The notes: generated by a model from the sequence alone, not told the origin. A stretch of 64,000 bases of DNA from Chitinophaga eiseniae (GCF_012641265.1 NZ_JABAHZ010000004.1:186001-250000); one strand, 5' to 3'. Counted from the first letter of the stretch, positions 25,563 to 35,556 are shown. Translations and numbers: made by a program.

Positions 25563-27515
25563 CTATTGCTTCATACCATTGTTTTTAAACAGGTAGTAGG
25601 CGGTCTGGTAGTACGCCAGGCTATTTTTCAGCAGGCTGCTGTCCATTGGTACAGGGTGTTGCTCGTTTTTTGCAGCGTTCCAGCTAAAGCACTGGGCCTT
25701 CTGCTGTGGGCTCAGGATCAGTAGCTTGCCGGGTTCCAGGTAGCCTAACTTTTGGTAGGTGCTTACCATAGCCCTTGGCTGATAGGCGGAGTCGAGTACA
25801 TTTTCTCCATAAAGTTTGCTTTTATAGGTCCAATGCAATAAGCCCAGCAGAGTAGGGTAGATATCAATCTGGGAGCACATCTGGGTAATTTCCCGGGGCG
25901 CCTGGCCAGGTACATTGTACAGGATGCAGGGAATATGATATTTGCTGATTTCAATTTCATTTTTGCCGGCGCTGCTGGCGCAGTGGTCTGCTACGAAAAT
26001 GACGATCGTGTTTTTAAACCAGGGTTTGGTGCTGATCTTTTTCAAAAACTCCCCGATGGCGTAGTCGGTATATTTAACCGCTCCTTCCCGGCTGCTGCCG
26101 GAGGCAATATCAATTTTTCCAGCCGGATAGGTAAAGGGCCGGTGATTGGAGGTGGTCATGATGAAGTCGTAAAAATGCTTACCTGCGGCATATTTCTGGT
26201 CGGCGCTTTTGATCGCCGCCGTATAAATATCTTCATCACAGATCCCCCACGCATTTTCGAACTGGATATCACTCTTCGGGATGCTGGTCCGGATGGTAGC
26301 AATGTTGTCTTCTACCAGGTTATTGGGATTTTTATGATCTACAATATCGTATCCGTTGTTGCCAAAGTACTTGTTCATATTATCGAAGTAGCCATCGCCT
26401 CCATAAAAGAAGGTACTTTCATAGCCGGCCTGTTCGAAGATATGCCCGATAGTAAAGAGGTTTTCGTTGTTTTTGCGGCGTACGATACTTTGTCCGGGTG
26501 TAGGCGGAACGGCCAGCGATAAGGCTTCCATGCCTCTCACGGTGCGGGTGCCGGTGGCATACAGGTTGGTAAACAGGATGCTTTGTTTGGCAAGGCTATC
26601 CAGTACCGGTGTGATATGCTGGGTATTACCGAAACGGTCCATGAAGTCGGCACTGAAACTTTCAATGGTCACCATCATAATGTTGGGCATTTCGATGGCC
26701 GTAGTATCGGTGATATTCCTGTAAATACTGCGACCGTTTTCCAGGTACTGGCTGCCAGGCTCCCGGAGTAGTGTGCGGAGCTGATGGAAGTTATTGTCTT
26801 CATCTTCCATCAGGTAATATTTATCGTAGGCCAGCTCATTATTCAGGAAGGCAGATACAAAGGAATACACCCCTGCTTTGGAGAGCTCCTGTGCATAACG
26901 ATTTTTGCTTTTTTCTGCCCAGGTATTGCTGACCAGGAATACATGCAGCAGTAATACGCCCAGCAGTAACAAAAAGGTAAGTAGTCTTTTGCCAAAGGGG
27001 GTACGCGATTGAAAGCTGTTGCGGAAAATGCCCCGGCGTGCCATGAGCCAGGTGAGCAGGGTGGTAAACAGCAACACGCCACCGATCAGCAGGGGCAAAG
27101 GATACGACTCGTTGATATTCTCTATTACCTCGTAAGTATAAATCAGGTAATCTACCGCAATGAAATCAAAGCGACCGGCATATTCTCCCCAGAAGGTAAA
27201 CTCCGCAAAGAAGGAAAATACCAGGATCATGGTGGCCAGGAAAAAGCCTGTATAGGTAAAGATGCGGTTAAACCGCGTGTTGTTGATCCGTTGTGGCAAC
27301 AGCAGCAGGTATATGGCATAGGCAATTGTGAAAAACAGTGCTACACCCAGGTCGTAGATAAAACCTTTACCGTAAATAGCGGGTATATCGGAGATATGAA
27401 GACCAGACTGTGGGAGGGCCCAGATTAACAATGCAGTTCTAACGAGGAAGGACAGGCTAAGGACTAAGGCGCCGAACCCAAAAAGGACGGCGTACCTGGA
27501 TTTAAACGATCTCAT
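25563..27515 (-). CDS. LTA-synthase-like membrane sulfatase (phosphoglycerol or phosphoethanolamine transferase family)
   Basis: 650 aa. Five N-terminal transmembrane helices (within about 1-195) are followed by an extracytoplasmic sulfatase-fold domain. Metal and nucleophile motifs: MVTIESFSADFMD (metal-binding Glu), the probable catalytic Thr in YATGTRTVRGME, the DNMNKYFGNNGYD block and the late VFVADHCASS (Asp-His metal ligands). In Gram-positives LtaS moves glycerol phosphate from phosphatidylglycerol; in a Gram-negative the substrate is likely a periplasmic glycan or lipid A. ATG 27515 replaces a GTG two codons earlier. It follows the TonB receptor and two-component genes on the same strand. 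Confidence 0.85.
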   Translation of the reverse strand: MRSFKSRYAVLFGFGALVLSLSFLVRTALLIWALPQSGLHISDIPAIYGKGFIYDLGVALFFTIAYAIYLLLLPQRINNTRFNRIFTYTGFFLATMILVFSFFAEFTFWGEYAGRFDFIAVDYLIYTYEVIENINESYPLPLLIGGVLLFTTLLTWLMARRGIFRNSFQSRTPFGKRLLTFLLLLGVLLLHVFLVSNTWAEKSKNRYAQELSKAGVYSFVSAFLNNELAYDKYYLMEDEDNNFHQLRTLLREPGSQYLENGRSIYRNITDTTAIEMPNIMMVTIESFSADFMDRFGNTQHITPVLDSLAKQSILFTNLYATGTRTVRGMEALSLAVPPTPGQSIVRRKNNENLFTIGHIFEQAGYESTFFYGGDGYFDNMNKYFGNNGYDIVDHKNPNNLVEDNIATIRTSIPKSDIQFENAWGICDEDIYTAAIKSADQKYAAGKHFYDFIMTTSNHRPFTYPAGKIDIASGSSREGAVKYTDYAIGEFLKKISTKPWFKNTIVIFVADHCASSAGKNEIEISKYHIPCILYNVPGQAPREITQMCSQIDIYPTLLGLLHWTYKSKLYGENVLDSAYQPRAMVSTYQKLGYLEPGKLLILSPQQKAQCFSWNAAKNEQHPVPMDSSLLKNSLAYYQTAYYLFKNNGMKQ

Positions 27516-27562
27516 TTGCACAGAAAATTAGGATCGCAAAGGTACGCCGTTCTCAATATTAT

Positions 27563-29548
27563 CTATAAATTAAATTTTACGGACAGGTTGATGGTACGGC
27601 CATCGATAGGTCCCCATAGCGGGGCAAAGGTAGGGTTGCTTACCGGGCCGGTATACAGTGGCGCATTTTTACCCTGCCTGGCGTCGAAGATATTTTCCCC
27701 GTTGAGCACCACGGTGATATGCTCACCGAATTGACGGGATATCATGGCTGCCCAGAACCAGTAGTTGGGCGTTTTTTGATTGTTGTAATCATATTGATTA
27801 CCTACCCAGCTGTTTTCTATGCCGAAGCGCCATTTCCCTTCTATTTCATAGGCCAGGGTGCCGGCAAATTTGTCCTGCGGCGCAAAGGCTACATGTGTAG
27901 CAGCTGTATTATCATATTTTGATACAGTATGGTTATAACCGAGGTATAATTCCAGGTGATCGAGGGCCATGCGTAGGTAAGTATCTGTACCCAGGCTATT
28001 TACCGAAAAGGGCATATTTTCCAGCCGAACCATGTTTTTAGCATCTGCTACTGGTAAAATGGGGTCTTTGATATGGGTGTAGTACAATGCCTGGTTAAGG
28101 GTGATTTCCACCTTGCCGATATTAGTCCGGTAGTTACCATCGAAGTTGATACCCTGGCTTTTCTCAGATTTCACGTCAGCGCCCAGTGGGAGGAGGTTGC
28201 GGTAACCAATGGTTTGTGTTTGGGTGGTAAATACGGCGGGTGATTTATAGCCGGTGCCGGCACTGAGGCGGATGGACAGGTCGTCTATCGGTTTATACAC
28301 AAAGGCCAGGCGTGGCAGTACATACCAGCCGAATACATTGTGGTAGTCGGCGCGGAGCCCTGCTTCGGCCATGAACTGGTCGGTAATGTGGTAGCCGTCC
28401 TGTACAAAGGCGCCCATGGTGTTGTAGGTGTAGTTATTCAGGAGCGTGCTGTCGCCTTTGGCGCGGCGGTATATTTCGCCGGTGTTGTTTAGGCCTGCGA
28501 CCCAATCATGGCGACCGCTTTTTTTATTGTAGGCAGCTTCCGCGTAGGTGCTGGTTTGGTTGCCCAGCAGGGAAAAGGTGCCTTCATCGTTTTGCAGGTG
28601 GAAGAAGCTACCTACTCCTTTCACAGTGAGGGCGCCACCGCCGAGGTTTTTACGGGTAAACTGCAGGTCTACGCTGTGGCGATTGCTGTTGTTTACTTCT
28701 GTATACTGGTGAATATTGTCGGACTGATGTTCCAGTACCTGCATATCGCCTCCTTCGCGTTTTTCGATGGTGCCGGTATACCCCGCTATCAGCGTGCTTT
28801 GCGGGTTGATATACCAGAAAAATCGTGGATGGAGGAGATATTGACGAACGCGGGGCACATCACTGAATCCGTCTTTATTTACATCCACCGGGTTTTGGGT
28901 GGTAACGCCGGCAAACAGGGTCAAGCCTGTTTTACCATAACGTTCGGAGTAGAAAGCGTTTACATTGGTTTCTTTGAGTGTGCTCCGGTTGGCCAGTATG
29001 GTTAGTTCGGGTTTGCTACCAGGTGTTTTGGCGATGAAGTTGATGATCCCGGCAATGGCGCCACCGCCGTAGAGGGTGGACACGGAGCCTTTGATAATTT
29101 CAATTTGTTTAAGGTCCAGTGGAGGGATGGCCAGTACGCCAAAGTTGCCGCTTAAACCTTCATATACCGGCGTGCCATCGCGGAGCAGCTGGGTATATTT
29201 ACCATCCAGTCCCTGCATGCGGATGGCGTTATTGCCGCTAACGGCAGAAGTATTTTGAATATGTATTACAGATAAATCGCCCAGTATGCTGGCTACGTTA
29301 CCCGGTTTGATCCCGCTTTCTTCTATCATTTCTTCTTTACCCAGTACTTCTACTTTCATGGGTAGATCTTCGATGCGACTGTTGTTGCGGGTAGATGAAA
29401 TCACTACTTCTCCCAGGTCAGATACTTTGCTGATAGTATCTTTTGAAGGTGCGGGCAAGGTGTCTTTAACGGGGACGGGCACACGATTTTGTGCTTGTAT
29501 GGTTCCGGTGATGCTCAGTACGATGGCTGCCAGTAAAATTCGTTTCAT
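27563..29548 (-). CDS. TonB-dependent outer-membrane receptor (siderophore/metal-type)
   Basis: 661 aa from ATG 29548: signal peptide ending TIQAQ (about 20), then a short linker, then a plug domain (about 50-165) with KVEVLGKEEMIEESG, NAIRMQGLDGKY, EIIKGSVSTLYGGGAIAGIINFI, and a barrel whose last strand ends in FNL. Unlike the receptors at 129-5354 it lacks the regulatory-like N-terminal Ig domain and resembles FepA/CirA-class receptors for siderophores, heme or cobalamin. It is preceded by a histidine kinase and response regulator on the same strand, which may control it. The ligand cannot be read from sequence. Confidence 0.9.
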   Translation of the reverse strand: MKRILLAAIVLSITGTIQAQNRVPVPVKDTLPAPSKDTISKVSDLGEVVISSTRNNSRIEDLPMKVEVLGKEEMIEESGIKPGNVASILGDLSVIHIQNTSAVSGNNAIRMQGLDGKYTQLLRDGTPVYEGLSGNFGVLAIPPLDLKQIEIIKGSVSTLYGGGAIAGIINFIAKTPGSKPELTILANRSTLKETNVNAFYSERYGKTGLTLFAGVTTQNPVDVNKDGFSDVPRVRQYLLHPRFFWYINPQSTLIAGYTGTIEKREGGDMQVLEHQSDNIHQYTEVNNSNRHSVDLQFTRKNLGGGALTVKGVGSFFHLQNDEGTFSLLGNQTSTYAEAAYNKKSGRHDWVAGLNNTGEIYRRAKGDSTLLNNYTYNTMGAFVQDGYHITDQFMAEAGLRADYHNVFGWYVLPRLAFVYKPIDDLSIRLSAGTGYKSPAVFTTQTQTIGYRNLLPLGADVKSEKSQGINFDGNYRTNIGKVEITLNQALYYTHIKDPILPVADAKNMVRLENMPFSVNSLGTDTYLRMALDHLELYLGYNHTVSKYDNTAATHVAFAPQDKFAGTLAYEIEGKWRFGIENSWVGNQYDYNNQKTPNYWFWAAMISRQFGEHITVVLNGENIFDARQGKNAPLYTGPVSNPTFAPLWGPIDGRTINLSVKFNL

Positions 29549-29628
29549 ATGATGGCTCTGATACTTTAATAGCGCAAAGAAAAGAATTGAATCTGGAGTA
29601 AATCTGAATATCTGTTGTTGATGACTGA

Positions 29629-30891
29629 TTATATGCCTGTGCTGAACGTATGCCATCCGTTTTCGTAACTATATTGGAGTGACAGCTGGTAGGAATCAGC
29701 AATTTTTTTCACGATAGCCAACCCTAAGCCGTTAGAGTTCGTATACACATTATGTTGCTTTTTAAAGCGCTGGAAAAGTATGTCAGGTGGAATCTGTGGC
29801 AATTCGCTGGTATTGGAGATGCTGAAGGTTTGTGCACTGATATGGATACGGATATGGCCGCGGGGATAGTTGTACTTGATAGCATTACCGAGCAGGTTAC
29901 TTACCAGTATGTCGGTAAGCGCGGGATGCAGGGGCCAGGGTGCGGTGGCAATCATATCGGTGTGGATTTGCAGCTCTTTTTCGCGGATCAGTTCTTCAAA
30001 GAGCGACAGGTATTTTTCCAAAACGGTGCACAGGTCTGGCTGATCAGTAACCGGGTATTGCTGGTTTTCGATTTTTGCCAGGAGGAGCAGGTTATGATTT
30101 AATCTTGATAAGCGTTGCAGTTCATCGTAGCTGGTCAGGATGCCTTTGAGTTGTGTTTCGGATAGGGAGTCGTCCTGTAGCAGTAATTCCAGTTTACTTT
30201 GTGCGATGGCTAGTGGCGTCTGCATTTCATGGGCGGCATCTTCCGTGAGTTCTTTGATGTTGGTATAATCCTGGTGAATGCGGGTGGTCATGTTATTCAG
30301 TGCTGCATTCAACTGGTTGAATTCGTGGGTAGCCGTACGGTCAAACACGGTGTTTTCCAGTTTGTTGAGCTGGAGCCGCTGTATTTTATCCAGGGAGGCA
30401 TAAAACGGCTTCCAGATACTTTTGCTGATCAGCCAGTTGGAGAGCAAAACAAACAGGAAGAGGCCTCCAAAGGCTGCCAGCATTACATGGATAATGTTTT
30501 TTATGAGGTCATCTTTTTCGATGAGGGATTTGCGTAGTGTTAGCTGGTAGTTTTTGTTATTAACGGTAATAACCTGGGTTAGTTGCCGGAAAGGGGCATA
30601 AGTATCTTCCGGTTCCTGGAAAATGCTGACGCCTTTGAGTTTATGTTTGGTTTGAACTGGTTTATCGGTGGGTTGTAAATTAAATTCAGGTGTATTGATG
30701 GCAAATACGGGATTGTTGATAGTAGCTGTATCAAGATAGCGCATCCACTGGAGTTTATCGTTGACCAGTTCTTCATCTGTTTCGTGTTTTATTTCCTTAT
30801 TGAAGGTGGTATAGAGATAGAAGGCGCCTGCGGTAAAAACGGGCAGCATGATAAGAAGGAAATACACCATTGTTTTGGTCAGCAGCTTCAT
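29629..30891 (-). CDS. Sensor histidine kinase (OmpR-partner type)
   Basis: 420 aa from ATG 30891. Two membrane helices (about 8-29 and 134-156) bracket a periplasmic sensor of about 100 residues. Then comes a linker and HisKA with H221 in EDAAHEMQTPLAIA, an N-box GNAIKYN and a G2 box SNGLGLAIVKK. The start places the first helix at the N-terminus; longer frames run back into the regulator gene. It follows the response regulator by 34 bp and precedes the TonB receptor by about 80 bp, implying one operon. The signal is unknown but is plausibly the ligand of that receptor or envelope stress. Confidence 0.9.
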   Translation of the reverse strand: MKLLTKTMVYFLLIMLPVFTAGAFYLYTTFNKEIKHETDEELVNDKLQWMRYLDTATINNPVFAINTPEFNLQPTDKPVQTKHKLKGVSIFQEPEDTYAPFRQLTQVITVNNKNYQLTLRKSLIEKDDLIKNIIHVMLAAFGGLFLFVLLSNWLISKSIWKPFYASLDKIQRLQLNKLENTVFDRTATHEFNQLNAALNNMTTRIHQDYTNIKELTEDAAHEMQTPLAIAQSKLELLLQDDSLSETQLKGILTSYDELQRLSRLNHNLLLLAKIENQQYPVTDQPDLCTVLEKYLSLFEELIREKELQIHTDMIATAPWPLHPALTDILVSNLLGNAIKYNYPRGHIRIHISAQTFSISNTSELPQIPPDILFQRFKKQHNVYTNSNGLGLAIVKKIADSYQLSLQYSYENGWHTFSTGI

Positions 30892-30925
30892 GGAGTGGGT
30901 ATCTTTTTTCACTGTCAGGGAGAAT

Positions 30926-31597
30926 TTAACCGAAGCGGTATCCGGTGCCATATACGGTTTTAATATAGTCTTCACCATCTGCCTCCAGCATTTTTTTACG
31001 GAGGTTTTTGATGTGGGTATAGATAAAGTCATAAGACCCGGCCTGGTCGTATTCATCGCCCCAGAGGTGTCCGGCCAGTGCGGATTTAGTGACTACCCGG
31101 TGTTGGTTGGCGATAAAATAAAGCAGTAGCTGGTATTCTTTACCGGTGAGGGTAATTGATTTGTTATGTACCAATACTGTTTTAGACGCAGGCTTGATGG
31201 TGATTTCATTGAAGTTGATGGTAGTATTGCCGTCAAATTTCTTGCGTCGTAAAATGGCATTTACGCGGGCGTTGAGTTCGGAGAGATGGAAAGGCTTGGT
31301 GAGATAGTCGTCTGCGCCAAGTTCCAGGCCTCTGAGTTTATCTTCCAGTGAATCTTTAGCAGAAATGATGATGATACCGGCTTTGGATTCCAGTATTTTC
31401 AGTTCTTTGACCACATCGAGTCCATTTCCCAGGGGAAGGCCTATGTCTGCCACAATACAATCGTAGTCAAATTCGTTGACTTTGTGGATGGCTTGTTTAA
31501 AATCCTCCGCCAGTTCACAGATATAGCCCTGGTGAGTCAGGTATTCCTGTATACTGTTTCTGAGTGCGGGTTCGTCTTCTATAATCAGCACTTTCAT
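30926..31597 (-). CDS. OmpR-family response regulator
   Basis: 223 aa. Receiver domain (about 1-115) with acidic EDE (7-9), phospho-acceptor D51 in VADIGLPLGNG, and Lys in DYLTKPFH. The C-terminal winged helix (about 125-222) has the typical LTGKEYQLLLYFI, RVVTKSALAGHLWG and VYGTGYRFG ending. It is first gene of an RR-HK-TonB receptor cluster, followed by an LTA-synthase-like gene. The layout suggests it controls the receptor. Confidence 0.93.
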   Translation of the reverse strand: MKVLIIEDEPALRNSIQEYLTHQGYICELAEDFKQAIHKVNEFDYDCIVADIGLPLGNGLDVVKELKILESKAGIIIISAKDSLEDKLRGLELGADDYLTKPFHLSELNARVNAILRRKKFDGNTTINFNEITIKPASKTVLVHNKSITLTGKEYQLLLYFIANQHRVVTKSALAGHLWGDEYDQAGSYDFIYTHIKNLRKKMLEADGEDYIKTVYGTGYRFG

Positions 31598-31846
31598 GGG
31601 CTAAAATTAGGGATAATTCCTAAAGGAATTCTGTAGTAGCGGGATTTGGCGGAAGCTATGCTGGAAGTGGTTGTTGGTGGCTGGTTTTCAGTTGGCGTAG
31701 TTAGGCGTCCATATCAGCAAAATGGATTTAGTAGCATTGTCAATGCCCGTGATTGCTAACCGTTTTTTTGATAAATGATAAAACTATGCATGGTTGAATA
31801 TCGTAGATACATTACGGATAACTAAAATACTTATGGTACTTACTTT

Positions 31847-32236
31847 ATGAACACGTATTTCAAAATCGTTGCGAACCGGCTTATACCCGGTATGCCGGCA
31901 GAAGATGCAATACGGGCACGGCCTGCGCCCGACGACGACACAAAGGAGCTGATTGCTTTGATGGATCATATCCCCAATGCCCGGTCAGTGGCCATCATGT
32001 ACCGGCAAATGATGAAATCCGGCTCGCTGGAGAAGCGTTTTAACACCGGTGATCCGGGCAAACGCTGGCTGGAGATAGAACAGATGATCCTGGACCGGGA
32101 GATAAGGCGTAAAGACAATAAACGGAAGGTTATTTGCATGTTGATCATATTTATCCTGGTGGGGATTACTTCTTATTTTGGAGGTGTTTATTTGTTGACC
32201 AGGAGCCGACATCTGGCTGTACAGGCTTTTAAATAA
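31847..32236 (+). CDS. Small protein with one C-terminal membrane helix, unknown
   Basis: 129 aa. A cytoplasmic part of about 95 residues, rich in charged residues (PDDDTKELIALMD, ILDREIRRKDNKRK), is followed by one hydrophobic helix (about 97-119, ICMLIIFILVGITSYFGGVYLL), then a short tail. No family recognised. The upstream 250 bp hold no other gene. It could be a small membrane-tethered regulator; that is a guess. Confidence 0.55.
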   Translation: MNTYFKIVANRLIPGMPAEDAIRARPAPDDDTKELIALMDHIPNARSVAIMYRQMMKSGSLEKRFNTGDPGKRWLEIEQMILDREIRRKDNKRKVICMLIIFILVGITSYFGGVYLLTRSRHLAVQAFK

Positions 32237-32433
32237 GCTGTTTCTACACTTTTTTCCCATGAATAGTAGTGTTGGGATGAATTGTTTGCTCCCGTAATTA
32301 CTTTTCTGCCTGGGCTATCTGGCTATTGAAAACCTTGCCTCTCCCAGGTCCCATTTTCCCTCTTCTAAGCTGTCTTTATATATCGTTGCACTGATCTGGT
32401 GATGGCATTGTATGGCCTGTTGTAAAGTATTTC

Positions 32434-32457
32434 CCGGGCAGGGAAGCACCTGCCCGG
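32434..32457 (-). terminator. Hairpin after the GH71/99-like gene
   Basis: A 9-bp GC-rich stem CCGGGCAGG / CCTGCCCGG with loop GAAGCA lies seven nt past the minus-strand stop at 32464. The T-run is weak, so termination is plausible but not certain. Confidence 0.5.
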
Positions 32458-32463
32458 TGATGG

Positions 32464-33735
32464 TTATTTTCTTTCCGGCATCGGGATGCTGAGTGGCAGC
32501 TCGTTGCGGAGCATCTTCGCGGCCTGCCCGGTTAGCCAGAGATAGTGATCAGCCGGTTTTCCATCGAGATGAATAAAAGGAGTGGTGGTACTTACGGGTG
32601 GCTGATCGGTGGTTTTAAAGATGGCCGTGGCTTCATTCACTTCATCGAACATGGCTACATACAGCATGGTGGCGCCGGCGCTGATGGCGGTGGTGATTTG
32701 CTGCCAGTAAAAGCGGCCGCCCTGCCGGGGAATAGAGCCGGATGGCTTTACATCGTCCGGAAATTCATAGCGGCTGAGGTTATGCCAGCTGAAGCCGGGA
32801 TACACACAGGGCACATACTCCAGCTGGTGCTGACGACACCAGGCCATATCTTCCAGGGTGTTGTCGCGGTAGCGGTCCATATCATTGTGTAGCAGGGGAG
32901 AGTAGCGTTGTACCGTCCAGGGAAGCACGATATCCGCCTGTTGGATCAGGGTGTGCAGGTAGGAATCTGGCATACAATCGGCATTGAGGGTACGCCAGGC
33001 GGTAGGTACACCGAGCATCACGGCACAACCTCCGTATACCGGATCATTTTTGAGAAAATCGATCAGGCGTTCCAATCCGATATTCCGTAGTTGATAGGGG
33101 CGATCCGGGAACCCTATGCCCCAGATGGCCACCACTGGTTTACCATTCTCCTGCAAATAAGTTTTAGCGCCTGACTGATTGGTTACTTTCAGCTGATCCA
33201 CCAGGTATTTCCAATCGGCAATGATGGCGGAGCAGTCTTCCCCGCTGGCTTTGAGCCCGGACAAGTCATACATAACAGCAATAGCCCGATGATATTTGGA
33301 AGCGGCAGCGAAGGCATTTTTGAGTATTACGCCGGAACTGCTGTCGCGGTGTTTGGCATTGTTAAAGAAGCGTTGCATGAAAACGCCGTCAATGCCATAT
33401 TCCTGCATCCATTTGAAGTGCAGATCGGTCGTGCTTTTATCGTAAGAGCTGAAGAACTTTGCGGGCTGGCCATCAGCGAGCTTAAAAGGGGTACTATAGG
33501 TTTTCTCATATTCACTGACATCGGGCCACATATCGATCCCACTGCGGGTTTCATCGCCATAGGCAAAATGTTTGGCGCCGGAGCCATCGCCGGCAGCGCG
33601 GAACCAGCCCTGGTAGCCGGCCATGATCAATCCGTGATAAGTAGGATACTGCGACTCCCGGCTGTGTTTTCGCTGGGCCTGGGCGGGTATGGTCAACAGG
33701 AAAAGGAACGCGGTTACATAACGCTTCATATGCAT
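32464..33735 (-). CDS. Secreted glycoside hydrolase, GH71/99-like domain
   Basis: 423 aa with signal peptide (about 1-21, ending PAQAQ). The body resembles the GH71/99-like family: YHGLIMAGYQGWFRAAGDGS near the N-terminus, WPDVSEYEKTY, KWMQEYGIDGVFMQRF and, near the C-terminus, MLYVAMFDEVNEATAIFK, where paired Asp/Glu residues fit the GH99 acid residues. GH99 enzymes cleave alpha-mannans internally and GH71 cleave alpha-1,3-glucan; the substrate here cannot be told. Two start codons (MHM) are equally possible. It stands alone, but a GH76 mannanase system lies about 30 kb away. Confidence 0.8.
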   Translation of the reverse strand: MHMKRYVTAFLFLLTIPAQAQRKHSRESQYPTYHGLIMAGYQGWFRAAGDGSGAKHFAYGDETRSGIDMWPDVSEYEKTYSTPFKLADGQPAKFFSSYDKSTTDLHFKWMQEYGIDGVFMQRFFNNAKHRDSSSGVILKNAFAAASKYHRAIAVMYDLSGLKASGEDCSAIIADWKYLVDQLKVTNQSGAKTYLQENGKPVVAIWGIGFPDRPYQLRNIGLERLIDFLKNDPVYGGCAVMLGVPTAWRTLNADCMPDSYLHTLIQQADIVLPWTVQRYSPLLHNDMDRYRDNTLEDMAWCRQHQLEYVPCVYPGFSWHNLSRYEFPDDVKPSGSIPRQGGRFYWQQITTAISAGATMLYVAMFDEVNEATAIFKTTDQPPVSTTTPFIHLDGKPADHYLWLTGQAAKMLRNELPLSIPMPERK

Positions 33736-33874
33736 ACTATTTGTTTATAACGGGAATGGTGAAGGCCAGGTAGGCGCATTCACCTTGAATAAGGCTGCAA
33801 GTAAAGCGGGAAGGCCTAATGAAAGGCCTAACAAACCATTAATAAGCGGGATTAATGGCGATAAAAGTTGTTTT

Positions 33875-34969
33875 TTACTCTTTCCAGGGAGTAGCGGGGT
33901 TGTTGACAGCCTTCCAGAGCAGACCATCCAGGTCGTTGAAAAAGCTGCTGTCGGTGCGGGTATTACAAAGCATGGCCCAGGTAAAGCCGTGATGAGAGCG
34001 GATCACCTCTGCAGAGGTGCCGGGCAGGGAACCGGAATGCCACCAGTTGTGATAGGGATTCACGGCCCATCCGAGGGCATAGCCGGGGTTGGCCACAGAG
34101 GCGGTGGTCATAGCTGTAATAGAAGCGGGTGTCAGGATATCGGCGGGCGCAGGAAATCCGTCAATATGTACCAGTAGCCTGGCCAGATCGGTAGCAGACG
34201 CAATCCATCCGCCATGCGCGTCCATCCGGGAAATATTGTAGATATAAGGCTGCTCGCCATGCTGGCCGTAGTATACTACCTCATTACTTTTCCTTTGTTC
34301 CAGGGTATTGCCGCCAATTTGCATACCCGTAATGCCGCAGGGCCGTAATACGGCTGTTTTTACATACTGCTCATAGGTCATGCCCGATACTTTTTCAATA
34401 ACCCGGCCCAATACACAATAGCCGAAGTTGGAGTATGCATACACTTTTCCGGGCGTATCTACCAGTGGCTGATGATCGAGCGTCCAGCTGATAAGTTGCT
34501 CAGCTGTCATTGCCGGGTGCATAAACATCGGATCTGACCCGTTGTTGGTCCAGCCGCCGGTGGTATGTTGCAATAGTTGCCGGATGGTAATCTTTTCCAG
34601 GTTGGGGGCATAAGGTTGTTGGCCATAAGTGGTGCCCAATACGCCATGCAGGCCGAACACGGTATTATCGAGCGATAATTGTTTCGCTTCCACCAGTTTT
34701 AATATAGCCGTGGCTGTGATACATTTGGAAACGCTGGCAATGCGGAACAGGCTGTTGTTGTTAACAGGTATTTTGTGGAGCGTGTCTGCATAACCGTAGT
34801 TGCGGGCATAAACTAATTTACCGTGATAGGTAATGGCGATAGCCATGCCGGGTACCTGGTATTGGGTCATGAAAGCCTGTACGGTGCTGTCGATTGCCGG
34901 GATGCTTTGGGCGTTTGAGCGTAGGGATGCGAAGAGCAGGAGGGGGAGGAGTATGCGGGAGTATGTCAT
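33875..34969 (-). CDS. Secreted serine hydrolase (beta-lactamase/class C fold)
   Basis: 364 aa from ATG 34969, where the signal peptide begins (ending RSNAQS, about 22). The serine triad is visible: SVSK with S79 and K82, Tyr179-Ser-Asn in AYSNFGY, and the third motif HSGSLPG near the C-terminus. It belongs to the large penicillin-binding-protein-like family that includes esterases, D-aminopeptidases and beta-lactamases; activity cannot be told. The upstream neighbours are small secreted proteins, the downstream one is the GH71/99-like gene. An in-frame codon 36 nt earlier would disrupt the signal peptide. Confidence 0.85.
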   Translation of the reverse strand: MTYSRILLPLLLFASLRSNAQSIPAIDSTVQAFMTQYQVPGMAIAITYHGKLVYARNYGYADTLHKIPVNNNSLFRIASVSKCITATAILKLVEAKQLSLDNTVFGLHGVLGTTYGQQPYAPNLEKITIRQLLQHTTGGWTNNGSDPMFMHPAMTAEQLISWTLDHQPLVDTPGKVYAYSNFGYCVLGRVIEKVSGMTYEQYVKTAVLRPCGITGMQIGGNTLEQRKSNEVVYYGQHGEQPYIYNISRMDAHGGWIASATDLARLLVHIDGFPAPADILTPASITAMTTASVANPGYALGWAVNPYHNWWHSGSLPGTSAEVIRSHHGFTWAMLCNTRTDSSFFNDLDGLLWKAVNNPATPWKE

Positions 34970-35088
34970 GGGAGGAAGGTACGGAAATATTTTTGTGGGG
35001 AACAAGGCGGTTGTAGCAAGGATAACTACAGAAAGTATTCCAAGGTAGTTTCAAGGCTAATTAAGTTCCTTTATAAAAGCATATTCCT

Positions 35089-35556
35089 TTAAATGCCCTG
35101 GTTATTGAAAGTAAGTAACTTCCATTGGTCTTCGTTACAAGAATATTCAAAGACTGTTGTTGATCCACCTCCATTAGAGAAGTTATAGCTACGATTTTTA
35201 TAAGTTATATAAAAGTTGATAATAGTAATTACGAACTTGTTTTTATTTAATGCAGTAAGTACTTTCCAGGCATAAATGCCTTTTGACAGTACTTTCCTAT
35301 TTCGATCATCATAGATATTAATGAATTTAAACTTACTGCTGGATGGCACATAAGTTAATGGCTGATCCTGCTCATTTAATAAATACAAGCTTTCAAGATA
35401 ATATTCATTCTTTTGTTGTTTGCCCGTCTCCCAAAATTGTGCATACATCATGGCGATGGCAGAATCAATCATTGCTTTAGAGTCGTCTTTATTTTGTTGT
35501 GCATGGACGTTAAAAGCACAGAATAATATAGTCGCTGTAAAAATGATCACTTTCAT
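35089..35556 (-). CDS. Small secreted protein, unknown function
   Basis: 155 aa with a signal peptide (about 1-19, VHAQ). The mature part is polar with beta character (LTYVPSSSKFKFINIYDD, YITYKNRSYNFSNGGGSTTVFEYS). No domain recognised. AT content is visibly higher than in neighbouring genes, as for the next two frames upstream, so this block may have been acquired together. Confidence 0.55.
   Translation of the reverse strand: MKVIIFTATILFCAFNVHAQQNKDDSKAMIDSAIAMMYAQFWETGKQQKNEYYLESLYLLNEQDQPLTYVPSSSKFKFINIYDDRNRKVLSKGIYAWKVLTALNKNKFVITIINFYITYKNRSYNFSNGGGSTTVFEYSCNEDQWKLLTFNNQGI

Noticed and set aside
29549..29656. 36-residue N-terminal extension of the TonB receptor
   Set aside because: It would hide the signal peptide and overlaps the end of the histidine kinase; ATG 29548 gives a normal signal peptide.
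30892..31056. 55-residue N-terminal extension of the histidine kinase
   Set aside because: It overlaps the response regulator coding region and has no kinase-like sequence; ATG 30891 starts the first membrane helix.
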